Shown: positions 8,909 through 17,000 of the stretch, piece by piece
How the letters are laid out: every line of letters starts with the position of its first letter
How positions within the stretch are numbered: position 1 is the stretch's first letter
Assembly: GCA_029269725.1 (NCBI GenBank)
Contig: JARJHS010000003.1
Span: forward strand, 402,292-466,291
Reading direction: 5' to 3'
Length of the DNA stretch: 64,000 nucleotides
Source of the DNA: Pollutibacter soli
GTDB lineage: Bacteria; Bacteroidota; Bacteroidia; Chitinophagales; Chitinophagaceae
Translations under genes and position numbers: made by a program
The notes under the pieces: generated by a model
Database searches by the model: none
Seen by the model: the letters and a program-made list of their open reading frames with translations, nothing else
What the model was told of the DNA's origin: nothing

Positions 8909-9048
8909 CAATCGATACGAAAATACATTCCTCGTTAAGCGATTCCAAGGGAAAAACATCAATAGGTAAAAAGAAAATAAACAAAGATTGATGATGAAAA
9001 CACGTCCGATTTCGAACCCTGTAAAGCATACTGACATCTGCGTGAAAC

Positions 9049-9083
9049 CTGATTATAAATCAGTATCGATTATGTTATCGATA
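9049..9083. repeat. Two adjacent inverted repeats
   Basis: CTGATT-ATA-AATCAG (9049-9063) is followed directly by TATCGAT-TATGTT-ATCGATA (9064-9083). They continue the palindrome run that begins at 8795. Confidence 0.65.
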
Positions 9084-9352
9084 TCAGCAAATACCGATTG
9101 AAGATGACACTGAATTAAAGTAAAATGCAGCAGAAAACCCGAAATTGGAAGCCAACACATTTGTTGACTTCTCAATCCGAATTCTTACTAACCCATGTAA
9201 AGTTTTATATTCTAAGTTGAAGGTTGAAAGTTGAAATTCCTGGTTACAGTGGGCTCTCTGGTATTGCAGTATGACTTATGAAAATTTCTTTTTAACTGAT
9301 ACCGAAATTTCCACCAGAAATTCATCCTTAGCAATTCAGACTTCGGCCTTCA

Positions 9353-10108
9353 TCAATTCATTCTCTTCTTCAAACTACTTACCTGCTCCTGCAAATTATT
9401 CACAAGATTGGTAAGCTGACCCATATCCCATCGTTGCTGGGTGGCAACTTTGCTTATCACCATTTGCGCCTGCCAGAGTTCCAGAATATCTTCTGCATTC
9501 ATCTGATAAGGCTGGTAGGTTGGATTATCACTGATCATCGTAAGCTTATTCTTTGCACGATTGTTCTTTACAACCCTTTTATAAACTATTCCTTCATTAC
9601 GACTTACAACGATATAAGCATTATTGCTTTTAAGATCATCTACATTATCCGTTTTCTGACCTACGATAACTGAACCACTCGGGGTTGGCAGCATACTATC
9701 TCCCAAAATTTCAAATGCCCGGTATTGGCCCGCTCCCAACATAGGTAAAGTGAAAGTATTCAGTTCATCGATAAATTCTTCATCAGCATAACCTGCCAGA
9801 TAACCCGCAGCAGCCTTCACAGGAACAAAATGGACCAGGTTATTTTCAGAAATCAGTTTCTGGTGACGTCTCTTGGCGAGATAACTACCTTTTACTTCGC
9901 TGATATCTCTACGCAATAAATCATCAAGTGATACTTTAAAAAGATCACTTATCGCTTCAAGAACATCCAGTCTCGGTTCAGCACGTTCCTCTTCGTATGC
10001 ACCTAACAGTGAACGTTTGATCCCAAGTTTCGATGCAAACTCCTCCTGTGTCAACCCCCTCAATTTGCGCAGGTATTTCAGATTTTGTCCGGCGAAAGAT
10101 TGTGGCAT
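9353..10108 (-). CDS. XRE-S24 transcriptional repressor (CI/LexA-like)
   Basis: 251 residues. Residues ~8-65 form an XRE helix-turn-helix (NLKYLRKLRGLTQEEFASKL, then SLLGAYEEERAEPRL). Residues ~95-215 are a peptidase S24-like domain: VKAAAGYLAGY (possible cleavage region), FEILGDSMLPT with the nucleophilic serine, and IVYKRVV with the general-base lysine. The C-terminal ~30 residues (QLTNLVNNLQEQVSSLKKRM) look like a short coiled coil for oligomerisation. Such proteins repress phage or stress genes and may self-cleave on RecA activation. No prophage genes surround it, so its targets are unknown; an inverted repeat upstream of its start suggests autoregulation. Confidence 0.88.
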   Translation of the reverse strand: MPQSFAGQNLKYLRKLRGLTQEEFASKLGIKRSLLGAYEEERAEPRLDVLEAISDLFKVSLDDLLRRDISEVKGSYLAKRRHQKLISENNLVHFVPVKAAAGYLAGYADEEFIDELNTFTLPMLGAGQYRAFEILGDSMLPTPSGSVIVGQKTDNVDDLKSNNAYIVVSRNEGIVYKRVVKNNRAKNKLTMISDNPTYQPYQMNAEDILELWQAQMVISKVATQQRWDMGQLTNLVNNLQEQVSSLKKRMN

Positions 10109-10429
10109 ACTAATGATTTTGGAAGCAAGTTACTAAAATATTTAGTTAGACAAAAAAAGATTTCAGGCATGAGTAGGAGGCGGGAGAACTAGTGGATAGA
10201 AATAAGTTGCAAGCTTCAGGTGTTAAGACCTTGCGGACTGCTGGTCATAAGCGTGTCAATAATTAAGATGCCAATTCGTTCCTTATTAGTCTAGCCTTAA
10301 TCCATTATTCAGCACATTAATAATAGATGCTTGTTACTATAAACTAATTACTAAATCTCCTGCCTCCTTACTCCACTCTCCCGCCTGATTTGTTCCACAT
10401 CCAATAATTCCGCATTTTTACACCCGATT
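10109..10429. other. Divergent intergenic region, XRE repressor / surE
   Basis: Holds the operator-like repeat above and purine-rich repeat debris: AGGAGGCGGGAG near 10177 and the pyrimidine-strand TCTCCTGCCTCCTTACTCC near 10357, which belongs to the GGCAGGAG family also seen near 22468, 57651 and 57885. No gene was seen. Confidence 0.5.
10132..10146. promoter_or_regulatory. Operator-like inverted repeat upstream of the XRE-S24 gene
   Basis: ACTAAA-ATA-TTTAGT is a perfect 6+3+6 inverted repeat starting 24 bases upstream of the repressor ATG (10108). Its position in an A/T-rich presumed promoter fits an autoregulatory operator; this is inference. Confidence 0.5.
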
Positions 10430-11233
10430 ATGGCCAAAACATCCAGATCCCGCAAAACCAGCAAAAGGGAAAAACCTGTAATTCTTATTACCAACGACGA
10501 TGGTGTTATGGCGCCCGGCATCAGGCACCTGATCGAAGCCGTCAAAGATCTCGGCAAAATCATTGTTGTTGCACCGGATAAGCCACAGTCAGGTATGGGT
10601 CACGCGATCACCATTGGATTCCCGTTACGCCTTCAACCTGTAAAAATTCTTGAAGATGTTGAAGCATGGAGTTGCAGCGGAACACCGGTCGATTGTGTTA
10701 AACTCGCGGTTGATAAAATTCTTCATCGTAAACCGGATCTATGCCTCAGCGGCATCAACCACGGCGCCAATCATTCCATTAATGTGATTTATTCCGGTAC
10801 CATGAGTGCCGCGATCGAAGCATCGATTGAAAATATTCCATCCATAGGATTTTCATTATTAAATTATAGTCTTGAAGCAGATTTTACAGCAGCGAAAAAG
10901 TATGCAAAAATTATCGTTGAAAAAATGCTGAAAGTAAAAGCAGCAAAACACCTCTGCCTGAACGTAAATTTCCCTTCTGTTGATGAAAGTCTTATAAACG
11001 GAATAAAAGTTTGTCGCCAGGCATATGCCAAGTATGAAGAAGATTTTAATGAGCGTAACGATCCTTCGGGGAAAAAATACTATTGGCTTACAGGCGAATT
11101 TGTAAACATGGATAAAGGAAAAGATACTGACGTCTGGGCATTGGAAAACAATTACGTGTCCGTTGTACCCGTTCAGTTTGACCTGACCAACTATACCTTA
11201 AAAACCCAACTGGAAAAATCGTTAAAATGGTAA
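10430..11233 (+). CDS. surE: 5'/3'-nucleotidase SurE
   Basis: 267 residues. The SurE signature is clear: ILITNDDGVMAPGI (metal-binding Asp-Asp), VVAPDKPQSGMGHAIT, CSGTPVDCVKLAV, PDLCLSGINHGAN and YSGTMSAAIEA. It is a divalent-metal-dependent phosphatase on nucleoside monophosphates and exopolyphosphate, cytoplasmic. The N-terminus has ~14 basic residues before the conserved strand. Its last codons overlap the following small membrane-protein gene by 7 bases, starting a tightly packed three-gene operon with lpxB. Confidence 0.96.
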   Translation: MAKTSRSRKTSKREKPVILITNDDGVMAPGIRHLIEAVKDLGKIIVVAPDKPQSGMGHAITIGFPLRLQPVKILEDVEAWSCSGTPVDCVKLAVDKILHRKPDLCLSGINHGANHSINVIYSGTMSAAIEASIENIPSIGFSLLNYSLEADFTAAKKYAKIIVEKMLKVKAAKHLCLNVNFPSVDESLINGIKVCRQAYAKYEEDFNERNDPSGKKYYWLTGEFVNMDKGKDTDVWALENNYVSVVPVQFDLTNYTLKTQLEKSLKW

Positions 11234-11526
11234 TTTTTAAAAGAGACAATCTTGGATTTGGATTACTCATCGGATTTATTCTGCCGCTAATCAGTGTATT
11301 CGGGTATTACTGGTGGAAATTCAGCCTCTTCTCTTTCAGTGATTTTCTTTTCGCGCTAAAGACCAATAAATCGCTGATTACGGCGATCACCATACCTTGT
11401 CTCTTATTGAATATTGTTTTGTTCACAATCTATATTAATACAAAAAGAGATCAGACAGCCAAAGGAATTTTTGTTGCTACTTTACTCTACGCAATCACTT
11501 CCGTCCTCTTTAAATTTTTTGCGTGA
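11227..11526 (+). CDS. Small three-helix membrane protein between surE and lpxB
   Basis: 99 residues with three hydrophobic segments (about 10-30, 52-72, 80-98) and short charged loops. I do not recognise a named family. It overlaps surE by 7 bases (ATG inside AAATGGTAA) and lpxB by 4 bases (GTGA), so translation of the three is probably coupled. The place beside LpxB suggests an inner-membrane role near lipid A synthesis, but that is only context. Confidence 0.8.
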   Translation: MVIFKRDNLGFGLLIGFILPLISVFGYYWWKFSLFSFSDFLFALKTNKSLITAITIPCLLLNIVLFTIYINTKRDQTAKGIFVATLLYAITSVLFKFFA

Positions 11527-12623
11527 GGTATTATATCATTTCCGGTGAAGCTTCGGGTGACCTGCATGGAAGTAACCTGATCCGGGAAATCAAAAAGCTG
11601 GATCCGGCTGCAGCGATTCGTGGCTGGGGCGGCGATCTCATGCAATCCGCAGGAATGGACCTGGTTAAACACTATCGCGACCTTGCCTTTATGGGCTTCG
11701 TCGAAGTGGTGGCGAATCTTCCTACGATTTTAGGCAATATGAGATTGTGCAAAAAAGATATTCTTTCTTTTAAACCAGATGTCATCATATTTATTGACTA
11801 CCCCGGTTTCAATATTCCCATTGCAAAATTTGCAAAACAACAGGGATTTAAAACGGTGTATTATATCAGTCCGCAGGTTTGGGCATGGAAAGAGGGAAGA
11901 GTAAAAACCATTCGTAAAGTGATCGATAAAATGCTGGTGATTCTTCCATTCGAGGAAGAATTTTATCAGCGTTGGGATTATCCGGTGACCTATGTCGGTC
12001 ATCCCCTGATCGAGGTTATTGATAAATTTAAAAAAGACTTTGTACTGACAGCCGGTCGCAAAAAAACCATCGCGTTGTTACCGGGATCGCGAAAACAGGA
12101 GGTTGCGAAAAAATTACCGATCATGCTCTCTGTCAGTCCGTTCTTTCCTGACTATCGCTTTGCTATCGCACAGGCGCCGGGCCTTGACGACAGCTTCCTT
12201 CATAGTTTCATGAAAGATTATCCAAACGTTGAATTGGTGAAGGGAAAGACCTACGATGTTTTAATGAATGCCGACGCAGCCTTAGTAACATCAGGAACAG
12301 CCACTTTGGAAACTGCTCTGTTCGGAATACCGGAGGTAGTTTGTTACAAAGGCAGTGCAATATCCTACATGATTGCAAAACGACTGATTCACGTAAAATA
12401 CATCTCTCTCGTAAATCTGATCATGGACAAACCTGTAGTGAAAGAACTTATACAGGACGATCTGAACACAGAAAATCTGCGTACTGAACTAACCCGGTTG
12501 TTGAAAGATGATATCCGCAGAGCTGAGCTTAAGAAAGATTACTCAGAATTATATACATTATTAAGCAAGGGCGGTTTTGCATCTGCCGCCGCAGCCAGCC
12601 AGGTCGTTTCATTGATACGCTAG
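11523..12623 (+). CDS. lpxB: Lipid-A-disaccharide synthase LpxB
   Basis: 366 residues, GT19 family. Typical motifs are ISGEASGDLHG near the N-terminus, FMGFVEV, IDYPGFN, YYISPQVWAWKEGR, LPFEEEFY, YVGHPL, LLPGSRKQEV, and the C-terminal SGTATLETALFG and LVNLIM. It condenses UDP-2,3-diacylglucosamine and lipid X into the lipid A disaccharide at the inner membrane. The start is GTG at 11523, overlapping the previous stop in GTGA; no ATG fits upstream. Last gene of the surE operon. Confidence 0.96.
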   Translation: MRYYIISGEASGDLHGSNLIREIKKLDPAAAIRGWGGDLMQSAGMDLVKHYRDLAFMGFVEVVANLPTILGNMRLCKKDILSFKPDVIIFIDYPGFNIPIAKFAKQQGFKTVYYISPQVWAWKEGRVKTIRKVIDKMLVILPFEEEFYQRWDYPVTYVGHPLIEVIDKFKKDFVLTAGRKKTIALLPGSRKQEVAKKLPIMLSVSPFFPDYRFAIAQAPGLDDSFLHSFMKDYPNVELVKGKTYDVLMNADAALVTSGTATLETALFGIPEVVCYKGSAISYMIAKRLIHVKYISLVNLIMDKPVVKELIQDDLNTENLRTELTRLLKDDIRRAELKKDYSELYTLLSKGGFASAAAASQVVSLIR

Positions 12624-12889
12624 CCCTCTTCAAGTCACATTATCCCAATACGAATTTCAACTCTGTGAATTTTTCCATGATTTGTCGCATTTTTGATCAC
12701 CAAGACAGCATTTCGCAAACTAAATTCAATTGGAGCATTTTGACAACCGACTGCATTGAGCAGGGCTTTCCCAATCCCTGAACAGGTGCCATTTTCAGCG
12801 GTAATACAGGCAAATTACTGGAGTCTGGCCTCATCGGTCCGTTAATCATTTATGAAGTAAGAACTCCGTAACAGATCTGTGCATCAATA

Positions 12890-13060
12890 TCACGAGTTTG
12901 CACGTATCAGTTTTATGATAAGGACAATCATTGCAAATATGAACAGCAGCAATGAAATGCGATTGATCCCGTGCATGTATTTCACCCATTTTGTATTCGG
13001 TGCATTCGGATCTTTTTTCCTTAAATATAAATATTCTCCCAATTGTCTGAGAATCCCCAT
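12890..13060 (-). CDS. 56-residue small membrane protein (DUF6728-like)
   Basis: Read directly from the reverse strand: ATG at 13060, TGA at 12890-12892. The protein starts MGILRQLGEYLYLRKKDP, continues NTKWVKYMHGINRIS and ends in one membrane helix, LLLFIFAMIVLIIKLI. A short basic cytoplasmic head followed by a single C-terminal helix resembles the small Bacteroidota family I know as DUF6728; the family name is from memory and tentative. It is on the same strand as DUF456, whose stop is not shared, with 46 bases between them. Function unknown. Confidence 0.65.
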   Translation of the reverse strand: MGILRQLGEYLYLRKKDPNAPNTKWVKYMHGINRISLLLFIFAMIVLIIKLIRANS

Positions 13061-13106
13061 CGTAATCAGTTATTCAACACAAATGTACGTAGTCCGGTAA
13101 AGCCGT

Positions 13107-13610
13107 TCAGTAATAAACGCTGACAAAAAGATAATAAGCCATCACAAAGGCGGTGACAAGTTTTATCAATGTGCCGAAAAGAAAACCGGCAAATGAACCC
13201 AGCGCAGCTTTCAATGCCTGTTTTGAATCTTTATTAGCAATAAACTCTCCGATAAATGCGCCTATGAAAGGACCCAGAATTATTCCCCAGGGACCGATCC
13301 AGAATGCAGCAAGAAAACCAAGTGTACAACCCCATATCCCATACTTACTTCCGCCAAATCGTTTGGTGCCGTAAATAGGTACGAGATAATCCAGCAATAA
13401 AACAACGCCAACAATCAGTGCCCATACAATCAGGAACTGGTATGAAAATGGTTTGTCTGTGCGAAGTTGTTGTATGAGCAGTGCGAGATAGCATAAAGGT
13501 GTGCCTGGTAAAACCGGAAGAATACTTCCTGCAATCCCGGCAAGCATCAATAAAACACCAAGCAAAATCCATATGCTGTCCATAACACCAATGTACAAAT
13601 CAAAATTCAA
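13107..13610 (-). CDS. DUF456 membrane protein
   Basis: 167 residues and nearly all hydrophobic, with 4-5 membrane segments. The DUF456 pattern is clear: GIAGSILPVLPGTPLCYLAL, LDYLVPIYGTKRFGGSKYG, then Gly-rich LGPFIGAFIGEF and KQALKAALGSFAGFLFGT. An alternative start is the internal ATG giving MDSIWIL (residue 10), which begins directly before the first helix and may be the true one. Function of the family is unknown; the glycine-zipper-like repeats suggest close helix packing. Confidence 0.9.
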   Translation of the reverse strand: MNFDLYIGVMDSIWILLGVLLMLAGIAGSILPVLPGTPLCYLALLIQQLRTDKPFSYQFLIVWALIVGVVLLLDYLVPIYGTKRFGGSKYGIWGCTLGFLAAFWIGPWGIILGPFIGAFIGEFIANKDSKQALKAALGSFAGFLFGTLIKLVTAFVMAYYLFVSVYY

Positions 13611-13684
13611 AGAGCCTGTCGTAGTTCAGAAAGCAAAGCACAATTTTTTATTAGCTCTATTTCGATTTGTCTAAATTTATCATT

Positions 13685-14089
13685 ATGGAAAAGAATGGCG
13701 AAAATAACGGGGAAAAAGACCTGAATGTTAAAATGTCAATTGAGAATACTGAACTGGCGTATAAGAGAACACAACTTGCGTGGGTTAGAACGGTGTTTGC
13801 AATTATTACTACAGCGATTGCATTGGACCAGGTGGTGAGAGCCATTCACGATCCGAAAATAAAAATGGGAGGAATCTGGATCAGGAACAGTAATCTGATC
13901 AGTTCCCTGCTGACGTCTGTTGGTTCAGTATTGTTAATCGTGGAAACTATTTTCTATGTTCGCCGGACAAGAAAACTTATTGACCTCCGCAATGGTGAGC
14001 AGCAAAAATTTTCAGGAACTGCAGTACTTTCAGCATTTGTAGTGATAATTGGTCTGCTGGTCACTTATATGCTGATATTTATCGGGTAG
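13685..14089 (+). CDS. DUF202 (YidH-type) membrane protein
   Basis: ~134 residues. The DUF202 motif YKRTQLAWVRT sits just before the first membrane helix; three helices follow (about 36-55, 77-96, 112-132). The ATG at 13685 is preferred over an in-frame TTG at 13667. Function unknown; the family is often linked to membrane stress. Its end overlaps the convergent peptidase-like gene by 11 bases. Confidence 0.88.
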   Translation: MEKNGENNGEKDLNVKMSIENTELAYKRTQLAWVRTVFAIITTAIALDQVVRAIHDPKIKMGGIWIRNSNLISSLLTSVGSVLLIVETIFYVRRTRKLIDLRNGEQQKFSGTAVLSAFVVIIGLLVTYMLIFIG

Positions 14090-14789
14090 GACTTTTTTTC
14101 ATATCCGCCATATAAGCCCGAATCGTGGCAGGACTCATATATCTTTCACTGTAATTTCCTTTTTCACCTTTTACATGTAACTGCTCGATGTCAGGAGCAT
14201 TGAAAACCTCCCGTGCATACATCGCACTTGCGAGCAGATAATCTCCCATCCCCTGGGCAATAACAAGGCTATCCGTCAGGTACTCAAACCTGTTCATATA
14301 ATTTGCAGAAGTATGTTTTACTCCGAGTTTTATCAATTGCCAACCACTCATCTTTGTAAAATTCTGTACATGACCAAGCTCATGGCCGACAATTCCTACG
14401 CTTGGATTATAAGGCATATTCTTCAATGTGTACTTATCCCATTCGCCTTTCACTTTTGTGCTGATGAATACCTTGTACTTGCGCTTCTTTGCATTCAGAA
14501 ATATTCCGCCAAAACTGGGCCTTGCAGACAGCGGTGCATATCCTTTTCTCAATACGAAATCAATTCGTTTATCTTTAAGTTCAGGATAAAATGAAAGCGC
14601 TTTAAGAATAGTTGCTTCATACTGAGGAGGAATTTTTTTATGCTGTCCGAATTCGATCCTCATTTGTGAGATATCCGGCAGACTGTCCGCATATCTGTCA
14701 ACAACTTCCTGTGCATGCAATAAATAAACAGAAAATATCTGGACAACAGCTAATCCTACCCGTAAGTAAAATCCGGTTACTTTATTCAT
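14079..14789 (-). CDS. Secreted putative zinc metallopeptidase
   Basis: 236 residues with a signal peptide ending near LLHAQE (residue ~27). The centre contains VGIVGHELGHVQNF, an HExxH-type zinc motif (HELGH) in a hydrophobic helix; a glutamate ligand may come from the later FEYLTDSLVI segment. This is the only recognisable motif; I cannot name the family, and it may be a peptidase-like rather than active enzyme. Expected in the periplasm or outside. Its 3' end overlaps DUF202 by 11 bases (tail to tail). Confidence 0.75.
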   Translation of the reverse strand: MNKVTGFYLRVGLAVVQIFSVYLLHAQEVVDRYADSLPDISQMRIEFGQHKKIPPQYEATILKALSFYPELKDKRIDFVLRKGYAPLSARPSFGGIFLNAKKRKYKVFISTKVKGEWDKYTLKNMPYNPSVGIVGHELGHVQNFTKMSGWQLIKLGVKHTSANYMNRFEYLTDSLVIAQGMGDYLLASAMYAREVFNAPDIEQLHVKGEKGNYSERYMSPATIRAYMADMKKSPTR

Positions 14790-14823
14790 AAAAATAGAAA
14801 GCGGCTCAACTAATCTAAAAAGA

Positions 14824-14850
14824 AAAAAGGAAGATCAGCTCTTCCTTTTT
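14824..14850 (-). terminator. Rho-independent terminator of the 14.9-15.7 kb lipoprotein gene
   Basis: Perfect 11-base stem AAAAAGGAAGA/TCTTCCTTTTT with a 5-base loop, 26 bases past the lipoprotein stop (14876) on the minus strand. T-runs at both ends could make it bidirectional. Confidence 0.8.
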
Positions 14851-14875
14851 CATACTATGATTTTCTTAACAAATA

Positions 14876-15712
14876 TTAAGGCAATGTAACAGTGTATTCT
14901 TTATTACCTACTGTCAGCGTGGCACTTTTATCACAGGTACCACTTCCATAATCCAGCACACCAGGAACATTATTAAAATTGAGATTCAGTTTTCCTGAAA
15001 CAAAATTATAACAGGTGAATTTTCTTAACAGGATGCCATTAGATTCAGCAGTGAGTGTATTTCCTGTCGAAGAAGTAATTGTACCACTGCCTGTGAGGCC
15101 ATACTCATCGTCAGTAAAATTCAATGGTGTAGAAACACCTGCGGACTGTACCCAGGTCACTTCACTTTCCTTCGTGTACCATGCACCGTCAGGATAGGTA
15201 ATTTTGCCGCCAACAAGTTTTGTAGTGATATTCAAACCAGCGATTGATCCATTGTTTGTAATTGTATAAACACCTTCAAGTTTGTGATCATTCACACGAT
15301 AGTTTTCAAATGTCATTACTATTTGCGCTCCTGCATTTACAAACTTTTTGGAAATAACGTAAATAACTTTTCCCTTACGAACGAATCCATTTGCAGCTGT
15401 ACAACCACTGCCAAAATCAACCGTAACTGTTTTCGGAAATTCATTTATTGCCAGTGGTGTAGCAGAGACAGTAGCACATATTTCCTGTGTTCTCGCTTCA
15501 CGCGTGTATCCCTTCGATGCATTGATTATTAAAATCTCTGACGAAATATCATCAAAATAAACGTCAGAAGTTGCTTTCACAGTAGCAAGACCAACTTCAT
15601 TGTCGGTATTGTTACCATTATTACCGGTTTTTTCTTTTGTACAGGATTGCGCCAGCAGGAAGATGCTCATCGCCAGCATGGAGATCCTGATCACAGGAGT
15701 TTTCATAAACAT
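14876..15712 (-). CDS. Hypothetical surface or periplasmic lipoprotein
   Basis: 278 residues. The signal peptide ends in a lipobox LLAQSC (lipidated Cys near residue 24), followed by an Asn/Gly-rich linker (GNNGNNTDNE). The rest is beta-rich, with DFGSGCTAANG and DYGSGTCDKSATLTVG, two similar Asp-(F/Y)-Gly-Ser-Gly segments that suggest an internal repeat. I do not recognise the function. Two starts are possible (15712, or MKTPV at 15706). A stand-alone unit with its own terminator. Confidence 0.8.
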   Translation of the reverse strand: MFMKTPVIRISMLAMSIFLLAQSCTKEKTGNNGNNTDNEVGLATVKATSDVYFDDISSEILIINASKGYTREARTQEICATVSATPLAINEFPKTVTVDFGSGCTAANGFVRKGKVIYVISKKFVNAGAQIVMTFENYRVNDHKLEGVYTITNNGSIAGLNITTKLVGGKITYPDGAWYTKESEVTWVQSAGVSTPLNFTDDEYGLTGSGTITSSTGNTLTAESNGILLRKFTCYNFVSGKLNLNFNNVPGVLDYGSGTCDKSATLTVGNKEYTVTLP

Positions 15713-15787
15713 TCAGAATTTAGGTTTCAGGGTATAAAACGTGGAGTGGAAAGCGCACATTGCACCAGATTTAGAAATAAAGTGTTA

Positions 15788-15822
15788 AACGTTTAGGGTT
15801 AAACGTAGAACGTAAAACGTCA
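15788..15822. repeat. AACGTnn heptad tract, 5 units
   Basis: AACGTTT, AGGGTTA, AACGTAG, AACGTAA and AACGTCA keep an exact 7-base register; the second unit is degenerate. Confidence 0.8.
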
Positions 15823-15923
15823 GAACCTGTATGAGGCAGAACCCGGTGAAATATTGAAATGCATCGGTAATACTTTTAGTTATTTGGTCCCTTGACTGTC
15901 AAAGGCTTACATTCGACCTTAAA

Positions 15924-15938
15924 CGTTTTACGTTCTAC
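15924..15938. repeat. Heptad tract, reverse orientation
   Basis: ACGTTTT and ACGTTCT, followed by ACC, are the complement-strand form of the AACGTnn unit. Confidence 0.6.
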
Positions 15939-16002
15939 CTTTTGCTATACCTATAACGCCAAGACCTATCATAAATGACGACACACTGATTCTCATGGAC
16001 TT

Positions 16003-16037
16003 ACGTTCAACGTTGAACGTTATACATTGTACGTTAT
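16003..16037. repeat. ACGTTnn heptad tract, 5 units
   Basis: ACGTTCA, ACGTTGA, ACGTTAT, ACATTGT and ACGTTAT in strict 7-base register, 4 bases from the SDR stop codon. Confidence 0.8.
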
Positions 16038-16041
16038 ACCT

Positions 16042-16728
16042 TCAGGCCTGATTATAAATCTTAATTACCGGTTCCCTGATCGGGTCGGCAGCAGAAGAAC
16101 AATAAAAGTGAATGATGTCAGCGATTTGTGAAGCTTTAACCCATTTTTCAGGGTTGACGTCGGGCATTGATTTTCTATTCTGAGGAGTATCTATCGTACT
16201 TGGAACAATTACATGCACCACCACCTTTGTGCCTTTGGCTTCGGCATTGAGAAATTCTGCAAGTCTGAATATCATCGATTTGGAAATTCCGTAAGCAAGA
16301 ATTCCGGTGCTGTCAGACATATTGATTGCTGGCCTGGCACCAATCAGAAAAATCCGACCTTCGCCTTTTTCTTTCATTTTCAGAAATACCGGCTTAACTG
16401 TATTGAAGGCCGTGATGAAATTCAGTTCCACCATTTTCTGAATATCTGCTGCCGTTGTTTTTTGCAGATTTCCCGCAGCGAAACCGCCAACAGTGAGTAT
16501 AGCGGCGTCGACAGTCCCCTGTTTTCCGTATGCCGTATTTAGTATCTCCTCAACTTTTGCTTCATCTGAAAGGTCGACCTCCAGCCAGTTAACTGCTCCT
16601 TTCAGTTCAGGCTTTTTTTCACCGGGCGCAAGTGTGGCCGTGACCATATCCCCAGATTCAAGAAACTTTTCAATAACAGCTTTTCCCATATTTCCCGATC
16701 CGCCGGTGATCCAAATATTTCTATTCAT
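16042..16728 (-). CDS. Short-chain dehydrogenase/reductase (SDR)
   Basis: 228 residues, Rossmann fold. The cofactor motif TGGSGNMG (8-15) is at the N-terminus; DLSD, GGFAAG, a serine-region segment LIGAR (the catalytic Ser is not obvious here) and YGISK (YxxxK catalytic pair) follow. Classical SDRs have Ser before the Tyr; LIGARPAINMSDS may supply it. Substrate unknown. No operon partner; it sits alone between heptad-repeat gaps and the suf operon. Confidence 0.85.
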   Translation of the reverse strand: MNRNIWITGGSGNMGKAVIEKFLESGDMVTATLAPGEKKPELKGAVNWLEVDLSDEAKVEEILNTAYGKQGTVDAAILTVGGFAAGNLQKTTAADIQKMVELNFITAFNTVKPVFLKMKEKGEGRIFLIGARPAINMSDSTGILAYGISKSMIFRLAEFLNAEAKGTKVVVHVIVPSTIDTPQNRKSMPDVNPEKWVKASQIADIIHFYCSSAADPIREPVIKIYNQA

Positions 16729-17000
16729 TACCCTTGTTGCTTTTAACAGTTCGGTGATAGCTTCTATCCTTTTCCCTTCGCTAATTTCTTATTAATTTTA
16801 CAAAGATGCAGGATTTTAAAAAGGCGCTTAATATGATCAGGCAACTGTCAATCAGTTATTAATTCCGCTGCTTTACGCTACGCTACATCAATTTATCCAT
16901 TGAAATCTTAAAAAACCTTTATTGCTGAGCCATTTAGGGGGATTATTATGGATTTTCAGCTAACATTTCGGAATTTCGCAGACTAAACCAGCGAGTGATT

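Larger units (their letters stand above)
8606..9352. other. 747-base gap with a dense run of palindromes
   Basis: No supported gene. It holds a C-rich stretch (8744-8777), then a series of inverted repeats between 8795 and 9083 (separate entries), and a short heptad tract, AAGTTGA/AGGTTGA/AAGTTGA, at 9214-9234. The right end borders the 3' end of the repressor gene. Confidence 0.6.
15713..16041. other. Intergenic region rich in AACGTnn heptads
   Basis: No gene seen. It holds three separate heptad tracts (listed separately at 15788, 15924 and 16003), in both orientations. Confidence 0.7.

Noticed and set aside
12640-12870. Open frames on both strands (plus ...GLIGPLIIYEVRTP-stop; minus ...SLRNAVLVIKNATNHGK...)
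   Set aside because: Neither has a start codon in frame before an upstream stop. They might be remnants of a lost gene, but no family is recognisable.
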